Origin: Epiperipatus broadwayi
Taxonomy: Eukaryota; Onychophora; Udeonychophora; Euonychophora; Peripatidae
Length of the DNA stretch: 64,000 bases
Assembly: GCA_028023455.1 (NCBI GenBank)
Contig: JAQFVV010000022.1
Span: 8,701,100-8,765,099 of the forward strand
Reading direction: 5' to 3'
In this document: positions 58,372 to 64,000 of the stretch, piece after piece
How the letters are laid out: each line of letters opens with the position of its first letter
How positions within the stretch are numbered: the stretch's first letter is position 1
Made by a program: the position numbers and the translations under genes
The notes under the pieces: model-generated
Databases searched by the model: none
Seen by the model: only the letters and a program-made list of their open reading frames with translations
What the model was told of the DNA's origin: nothing

Positions 58372-58970
58372 GAAACACACAGGTTTATTATATACCTGTG
58401 TTTATATATTTAATATATAGGGTAGATGAGTGTATCAGTGTTATGAGATAGTGTGGAGAGTGGTGGGTCATGTGAAAGTCTGTGCTCATCTATCCTATCT
58501 ATTACATATATAAACACAGGTATATAATAAGCCTGTGTGTTTCAGTTATTACATAGTAAGAGATGTCTGCCCATCCCTTGTATTAAATGGATTATGTCCT
58601 GTGTATGAGGGGTCAGATTGACTTTGGGTCAACATGGGTGTGACAAGAATCTCAGCCTTATGGTGGCCTTTGAGTGTTCATCATCAGATTTTCAATTGGA
58701 TGGACAGTTGAAGAGTTGGAGTATAGAGTAGATTGAAGCCTGTCCATTAAAGTATGAGGATTGGCTATCTTAACATATATCTGAGCACTTATAGCATATA
58801 TGTGTAGAGATGGTAATCTGGACCAACTGATGATTGCTGGTTTAGCATGAAATACATATATTGGTGATTATTTATCTTTTCAATATATATGTGTTCAAGT
58901 GTATCAGTGTTATGAGATAGTGTGGAGAGTGGTGGGTCATGTAAAAGTCTGTGCTCATCTACCCTATATA
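58372..58970 (+). mobile_element. Hammerhead repeat family A, delimited copy with 21-bp target duplication
   Basis: Flanked by tcactatgtctagtt(a/g)taact at 58351-58371 and 58971-58991, one mismatch. Inside, a block of about 70 bp around 'gtgtatcagtgttatgag' and 'gtcatgt(g/a)aaagtctgtg' is repeated directly at 58429-58497 and 58894-58968, about 466 bp apart. The insert is thus more than one unit long with a terminal direct repeat. Near the left end 'gaaacacacagg...' is an inverted copy of 58500-58555. It sits inside a LINE pseudogene, so its borders are independent of the duplication. Confidence 0.85.
58815..58869 (+). ncRNA. Hammerhead ribozyme motif A12 (intact core)
   Basis: CTGATGA, helix II TGCT/AGCA with a T-T mismatch at its base, GAAA, TACATATA, TTGGTGATT. 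Helix III and helix I are identical to A6 on an independent insertion. With A1 and A6 it is one of three copies with a fully conserved core and all helices. Confidence 0.8.
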
Positions 58971-60015
58971 TCACTATGTCTAGTTGTAACTTTCCACCAT
59001 ATTATATTCTCTGCCAAATCTTCCCAAGGGAAATACTCACTATTGCACTTCTTTAGGAATATCTATAAGATAATCCTTATAACATAGATGAGATCTATCT
59101 CTTCCACAAAAATTATATTCAAGTTCATCAATAAACACCCTTTTAAGCAATCTTGTATTGTTTATTCATTTTACATGCCCAATCCAATGAAAGTGTGATT
59201 TATAGTGGTCTTTATGGAATGACATCCATCAAATTGAAGAACCTATTGATTGATTTTATAATTTTGCCATTGTATTTTTAAAATTTTAGGGAGAATTTTC
59301 AACAGAAACTTTTGCAATGTCTTTATAATTTGTTGGTAAGGTATCCAAATCTCACTTCCATACAATAAAATAAGTAAAATAAATTTATATGTAGCTTATC
59401 TGCAGTAATTATTTCCCTATAATGCACTATTCTACTTTTTAATTTGCTAAAAGCAACAATAGCATATTGGAATCTATGTTTCCATTTCAACATCTAAGTC
59501 ATTTTTCTATTTATAAAATTATCAATGTATTTAAACTGGTTTACATTCTTAAGTTAATAACTATCCAATTAAAATTTGCTGATGCTTTTTTTTTCTATTA
59601 TTGGCTGATAAAGTTCTTGAGTCTTTTGAACATTAATTAACAAACCAAAGTCTTTATAATTTGCATTCAAAACATTAAGAATATTTTGTAAATCAACTTT
59701 TCAATGGAAAAATATAGCATAATCAGTAGTGTACTATAAATCAATAATCCAAAAAGAAGTTCTAGCATTCATGAACACCAATTGTTTATAATATGTGCCA
59801 ACATTGAACTCCTTTTACACATATGTGCCAAAATAACATATTATTAAATCTACAACCTGTTTTTACTTCATTGCAACCTTTTCCAATGATATTAGAAAAA
59901 ATATAACACTGCCTCTACAAATACCTGAGATGTAATTAATATTGGGGTACCTCAAGTGATTGCTTTAATCACATTGCATCATACAGGCAGTTGTTACATT
60001 TTTTCAATAGTTTTG

Positions 60016-60344
60016 GGAAAAGTATTTTTTTAAAAAACAAACAATTGTAAATTTAATTTAATGATATGAAATATCTTTTCTTCCATTGCCAAGCCTTCTC
60101 ATTCTCATGAATTATAATTTAAACACTAATAGAATCATATTTACATAAGGCATGTGTTAATTATATTTTTGAAAGAGTGAAAAATCATGTACATTTAGTT
60201 AGTATGCCACTCTTAACCATGAATAAACTCATGTGAAAATTATAAATGTCACCAATTGTGTAAGATTTATTTACTATAAGAGCAGTTCTCTTCAATATAC
60301 TCTTAAGTTATCTACAGTAAGGATGCATAATTTATACACTGCTC
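60016..60344. other. AT-rich spacer
   Basis: Probably the flank of a PLE pLTR-like repeat, given the motif at 60345; no internal feature recognised. Confidence 0.35.
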
Positions 60345-60385
60345 TAATATTAGACCAATTTCTGGTTTTTATCTTCATCAGTAAG
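60345..60385 (-). ncRNA. Hammerhead-like motif C3
   Basis: On minus: CTGATGA, a weak 3-bp helix II (GAT/ACC with a mismatch), GAAA, T-TG-G helix III, GTC. Helix I is only TTA/TAA. Both core boxes and the cleavage triplet are exact, but stems are poor, so this may be an old copy or a chance match. Confidence 0.45.
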
Positions 60386-60397
60386 AACTTAAAATTT

Positions 60398-60499
60398 TTT
60401 TTTTCTCATGTGCCATAGCATCGGCTGGGAAGTGAACCCGCTAACCTGGGACAACTGCTTGTAAGGCAGCCATCCCTACCTCCAACCACCAATGTTGAC
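60398..60499 (-). mobile_element. tRNA-derived retroposon with poly(A) and 16-bp target duplication
   Basis: Flanked by taagaacttaaaattt at 60382-60397 and 60500-60515. On minus it has A-box-like TGGTTGGAGGTAGG, a CTGC/GCAG stem closing CTTACAA (anticodon TAC, Val-like), a B-box-like GGGTTCACTTCCC, and ends in a run of about eight A. The length of about 100 bp with a tail and exact duplications shows LINE-mediated retroposition of a tRNA-like RNA. Confidence 0.85.
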
Positions 60500-60519
60500 T
60501 AAGAACTTAAAATTTAAAG

Positions 60520-61305
60520 CTGAAACTAATGTATTTATACACCTAGCATATAGCACTTAATTTTTATACTATTTAACTTATATTCTGAAATTTAAAAAAA
60601 AAACTTCAGGGTTTGAAGTTATCTAGATATAACACAAAATGAGTTACTAAAATATATGACTTGGTATCAGATATTTATAATTATACATACAAATTGACAT
60701 GACTTTTTAAAAACTTAATATTTTTAAATTTCAGATTATTAGGTTGACTAATATAAAGCAGTAAAATATGGCTGTTTATAGCATAATTGCGTTAGATCCA
60801 GATTTGAATACTATGATTGATACCATCTGTTGTTCATTGATTAATAAAACTTACAGAAAATGACTCTAGATTAAATGAATAGAATTTCTCTGGAAAGCAT
60901 AAGTGTAATGCTAAACATTAGTGATATTGACATTGGTATTAGTTCTAATTAATTACCTAATATGTAAATATTTAGTATTCTACAGCCAAATTATTCTAAT
61001 CTACTTAATCTAAACATATTTATACAAGCAAGAATGAAATTTAATTGATTTCTCTTTTTAAAACCTTATAAATTGTATTATTAATTAATGTACATTTTAT
61101 AATTAAATTAAATGTACATCAAAACTAATTATTAAACTAATTTATAAGTATACAAACACTAAAGCATCCTTGCATAAATATGAAGTTAAATAGATTCTTT
61201 AGTGTTCTGTATTATATATTTATAAATTTAAATCATTGAGTATATCCAACTTAGTGGTTGTGATTATATTATATTATTATAAAGTCATGGCTTCATTATA
61301 TTAGA
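60520..61305. other. AT-rich spacer
   Basis: A small inverted motif (taatgtacatttta and complement) lies at 61084-61121. Otherwise no feature recognised. Confidence 0.4.
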
Positions 61306-61308
61306 CAT

Positions 61309-61465
61309 ATGAAGTAAATGAATAGTAAAAGTCTTCTTATTGGTCATGGAAAGTAAATAAATACTAAAAGCCTTTCTATTGGATATGTGAAATAAATAAA
61401 TAGTAAAAACCTTCCTATTGGAGATGTGAAGTAAATGAATAATAAAAGCATGCCTTCCTAAATAA
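61309..61465. repeat. Minisatellite, four ~39-bp units
   Basis: Repeated unit of (g)aagtaaatgaatagtaaaa followed by g(t/c)ctt and ctattgg. The minus ORF over it (repeating HISNRK) is an artefact of the repeat. Confidence 0.85.
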
Positions 61466-61469
61466 ATGG

Positions 61470-63690
61470 TTTTATCATAATTTGAACACAATTTTCATGG
61501 GCAAGACAGGCTCATTTATTATAAAGATAATTTGAGATAACATTCTAAAGAGATGTAATTTTGATTACTTTTATTGTGGAAGGGAATAAAAGATAACGGA
61601 GAAATATAATTAAGAAAGATATTAAAGACTTTCATAAAGAAAAAACAAACAGAAAATGTTAAAAGACATCATTACCATTTGCAAAATAATTAGAAATGAG
61701 TACTTTCATGATTCTTTCCTATAAAATATAAATGGTCATGCTCATAGATGTTATTTAGCTATTTACGTATATTAATTAATACAATGTGTAAGATTTATCA
61801 TAATAAAAAGTTAATAAGTTTCAGTCTATGTTTTGAGAAAAATTTTATGCTATATTGATAGAAATAATGCAATTATATATAGAGCTATGTTCTTTTTTTA
61901 TTTTTTATTTAAATCTTACATATTTATATCTTTAATTAGATATAAAATAAAGATTTTATATAATTGTATGTTGAAAAAAAAATATTGGCCAGTTTTTTAC
62001 TCACTTTTAAGAAATATTATTTACATCAATGTTCTAGTTTTTTTTCTTTAAATTTAATTTACAAAATAATTAAATCTTGATTAACCTATCAACTATTAAA
62101 GCAAAAACATATAATAATTGTCTATTAAATTTGTATTTTAAAATAAATTTTGGTAAAGTAAATGTTCAAATAAAACTTTTTTTCAAAATATTAAAAACCA
62201 ATTTTCAATTAGTAAAAAATAATAAAGAAAGTGTAAATTTTTTTTGTCAATGGGCAATTTATTTTTAACACCAATAAATTTTCAAACTTCTATTAAAAAG
62301 CTGTTACATTCAAGTAAAATCTAAATGTAAACATCAATACTTATTAAGAAACAAGTATTTAATTATTTACAAAAAATAATAAATGAGTGAATAAAAATAT
62401 ACATAAATTTATATATTTTTTTGTAAATATAGTTTTATCAAAAGTCTATACCGTGCAAATACACGAGTGGCTTCCTTCTCAATTAATATTCAGTAATCTC
62501 TTGAATTTATTCACCAATAGATACTGTCATCTAGGTGATACAGTCAAAATTACAATATTAAACAGCTAATTTCTCAAGTCACTCATAGTCTTTTTTAATT
62601 CAAGTTTAACAAATGCAATGGAAAAATAATTCAGAACCTATGCAATTTAGCATTGTATAAGATGGAAAGGTTAAGACATTATCTGAGCCTAGAATTTGTT
62701 TATTTGTAGAACTCTTAGTGAGAGTCAAAAGTTTTTTTTTTTTATATTTTAAATTTTTTTTTGATTCTTAATCTTGTTAAATTAATTTCAAATTCATTGG
62801 TTATTTTTTGCTAACAGATTCTGCTGGTAACTTCTTGAGCTACAGTATATATACCACTGTATTTGCTTAATTGAAATATAACTACTGAGTGTCCATGCTT
62901 ATAAGAATGAACCTAATGTAGTTTTCCATGCTGAATAGTGCTAAAAAATATAAGTAATAAAAGTTAAAAAAGAAACCCTTTAAATCTCTTATTGACTGAT
63001 TCATTCAAAGAGTAGTATTGGTTAAGATCAGCACAATAGGAGAATAAAAATTGATAATATGTTAATAATATGCTAATTGCAATGTAAAAACTATCATGAA
63101 ATTGTTGCTTTGTACATTCCAGAATTTTATTTTTGAAGTATAAAAATCAATATATTATTTGTATAAGATTAATTAACCACTACCTAATCAGTAGAGTTGT
63201 TTGTATATAATAAGAACTTTTAATTAACCTATGAAAATGGCTTTGTCAGTTTCCACAGAAAAACAATACAAGAGAAGTCATTATTATTTAGGCTTTCCAA
63301 TTGTTGATTGGTAAGAGTTTGAATATTCCTCCATCTTTATTTTACCCTCTAGTTAAAAGTGGCTAGAATGATTAGTTGACTTAGCTATGGACCAGCTGAC
63401 TGAAAGAGAAATATTAAGTTTTGTTAAAAACCCCAAAATATTTTCCATTTCATTGCACCCAGATTTAAATTCTTCAAGTTATGTGTATTGCAGAAGCAGT
63501 GTTATGATTATATCAATTGTGACCTTCAGGTTTCCATATCCCCACCAAAAAGCAACACAAAACCAGAGGCATAGAATCAAAAGTGAATACCAAAACAGGC
63601 AGGATCTATAATAAAATATGGATTTTTATCAGAGAATGAGTCCTCTTATGAACAAAATATATTATAACAGATAAAAACAATAAACATATA
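61470..63690. other. AT-rich region, no recognised feature
   Basis: About 2.2 kb. Several plus ORFs of 60-75 codons (61833, 62077, 62387, 63387) have no recognisable motif and the AT-biased composition expected by chance. Confidence 0.45.
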
Positions 63691-63691
63691 A

Positions 63692-63805
63692 AGTTCTTAT
63701 TTTATTTAAATATCGGGTATTTATTTAAGCCAAATCTCAGGTTCTTACCTTATCTAAATAGTGGGTTCTTATTTTACCCATATCTCAGAGTTTTATTCTT
63801 ATTTA
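63692..63805. repeat. Degenerate minisatellite, ~38-bp period
   Basis: About three imperfect units with (g)ttctta(t/c), (t)tatttaaat or tatctaaat and g(g)gt(a/t)(t/c)tta, interleaved with aatctcagg-like blocks. AT-rich and without ORF to the window end. Confidence 0.55.
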
Positions 63806-64000
63806 AATATAATAAATAATTACTTTGCTTAACAGTCAAATACAAACAAAAATAATAACTTAGGTTCATATACATACAACACTCTTTTCTTTTTATAATT
63901 CATAAACTTATATTTCATTTTTAAAATAAATGAGTAGGTGAAAATATGTGTATTCAAGTATCTGAGTACTTTAAATAACCTTTGGATAGCAATAAAAAAT

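Larger units (their letters stand above)
58138..60015 (-). pseudogene. Non-LTR retrotransposon RT pseudogene, interrupted by a hammerhead repeat
   Basis: Minus strand from 60015 down, with shifts: the palm end YAIFFH (about 59700, degraded YADD), then VDLQNILNVLNANYKDFGL and LINVQKTQE (about 59600-59690), and a KNVNQFKYIDNFI block (about 59520-59560). Next come MLKWKHRFQYAIVAFSKLKSRIVHYREIITADKLHINLFYLFYCME (about 59360-59500, partly), a LKTLQKF-like block, QFDGCH, then WACKMNK near 59165. After the insert at 58372-58970 it resumes with EIIKCSICSHV (about 58265-58290), equivalent to the C-terminal C.(I/V)C...C zinc-like end of these elements. The class is jockey/RTE-X-like; the exact clade is uncertain. 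Confidence 0.75.

Noticed and set aside
61285-61491. Minus ORF with HISNRK repeats
   Set aside because: Artefact of the 39-bp minisatellite.
63387-63611. 74-codon plus ORF
   Set aside because: No recognisable motif, no context; within chance expectation.

Overview
This window reads as gene-poor, very AT-rich animal nuclear DNA (by eye roughly three quarters A+T, not computed). There is no prokaryotic gene organisation, and I found no intact host gene. What can be recognised are decayed metazoan transposable elements: RTE-type and jockey/CR1-type LINEs, a Penelope-like element (PLE), a Merlin transposase piece, a complete hAT-type non-autonomous element, fold-back/MITE-like hairpins, tRNA-derived SINEs and microsatellites. 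This suggests an invertebrate with a repeat-rich genome. I cannot name the phylum from sequence alone.

Layout. 0-7 kb: a fold-back element, a ~1.2 kb interspersed repeat (second copy at 23.9-25.1 kb), a broken LINE RT on + (2.3-3.9 kb) and two RTE pieces on - (4.6-5.1 and 6.2-7.0 kb). 7.4-10.6 kb: a less AT-rich segment leading into a head-to-tail array of a ~1.0 kb unit of unknown nature. 11.2-15.5 kb: a MITE, a broken coiled-coil (Gag-like?) ORF on - with a primer-binding-site-like motif upstream, a 150-bp tandem repeat and a Merlin transposase fragment. 16-22.3 kb: a hammerhead-bearing palindrome, a perfect MITE hairpin, and an RTE pseudogene split by a hAT element. 26-30 kb: a MITE, more hammerhead repeats, and a PLE (RT plus GIY-YIG remnant) headed by a palindromic pLTR-like hairpin. 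30-48 kb: minisatellites, tRNA-derived SINEs, RTE tails, a 620-bp hammerhead palindrome and a long (TTA)n tract. 48-64 kb: further hammerhead repeats, a suspicious G/C-homopolymer block, a PLE GIY-YIG piece, a SINE-like pair with 13-14 bp target-site duplications, a perfect MITE hairpin and a LINE pseudogene interrupted by a hammerhead repeat with a 21-bp target-site duplication.

The most interesting system is a set of interspersed repeats that carry type I hammerhead ribozyme motifs with very short helix III. Family A (11 ribozyme positions) has CTGATGA, a TGCTG/CAGCA-type helix II, GAAA, a 2-bp helix III beyond A15.1-U16.1, and a helix I with a 3-nt bulge. Family B (2 positions) and PLE-type family C (3 positions) are separate. 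Family A ends in a tRNA-like, B-box-like segment, occurs as head-to-head palindromes and permuted or tandem units, and inserts with a target-site duplication. It resembles metazoan retrozymes or the schistosome Sm-alpha SINE-like ribozyme repeats. All functional statements are inferences from sequence.
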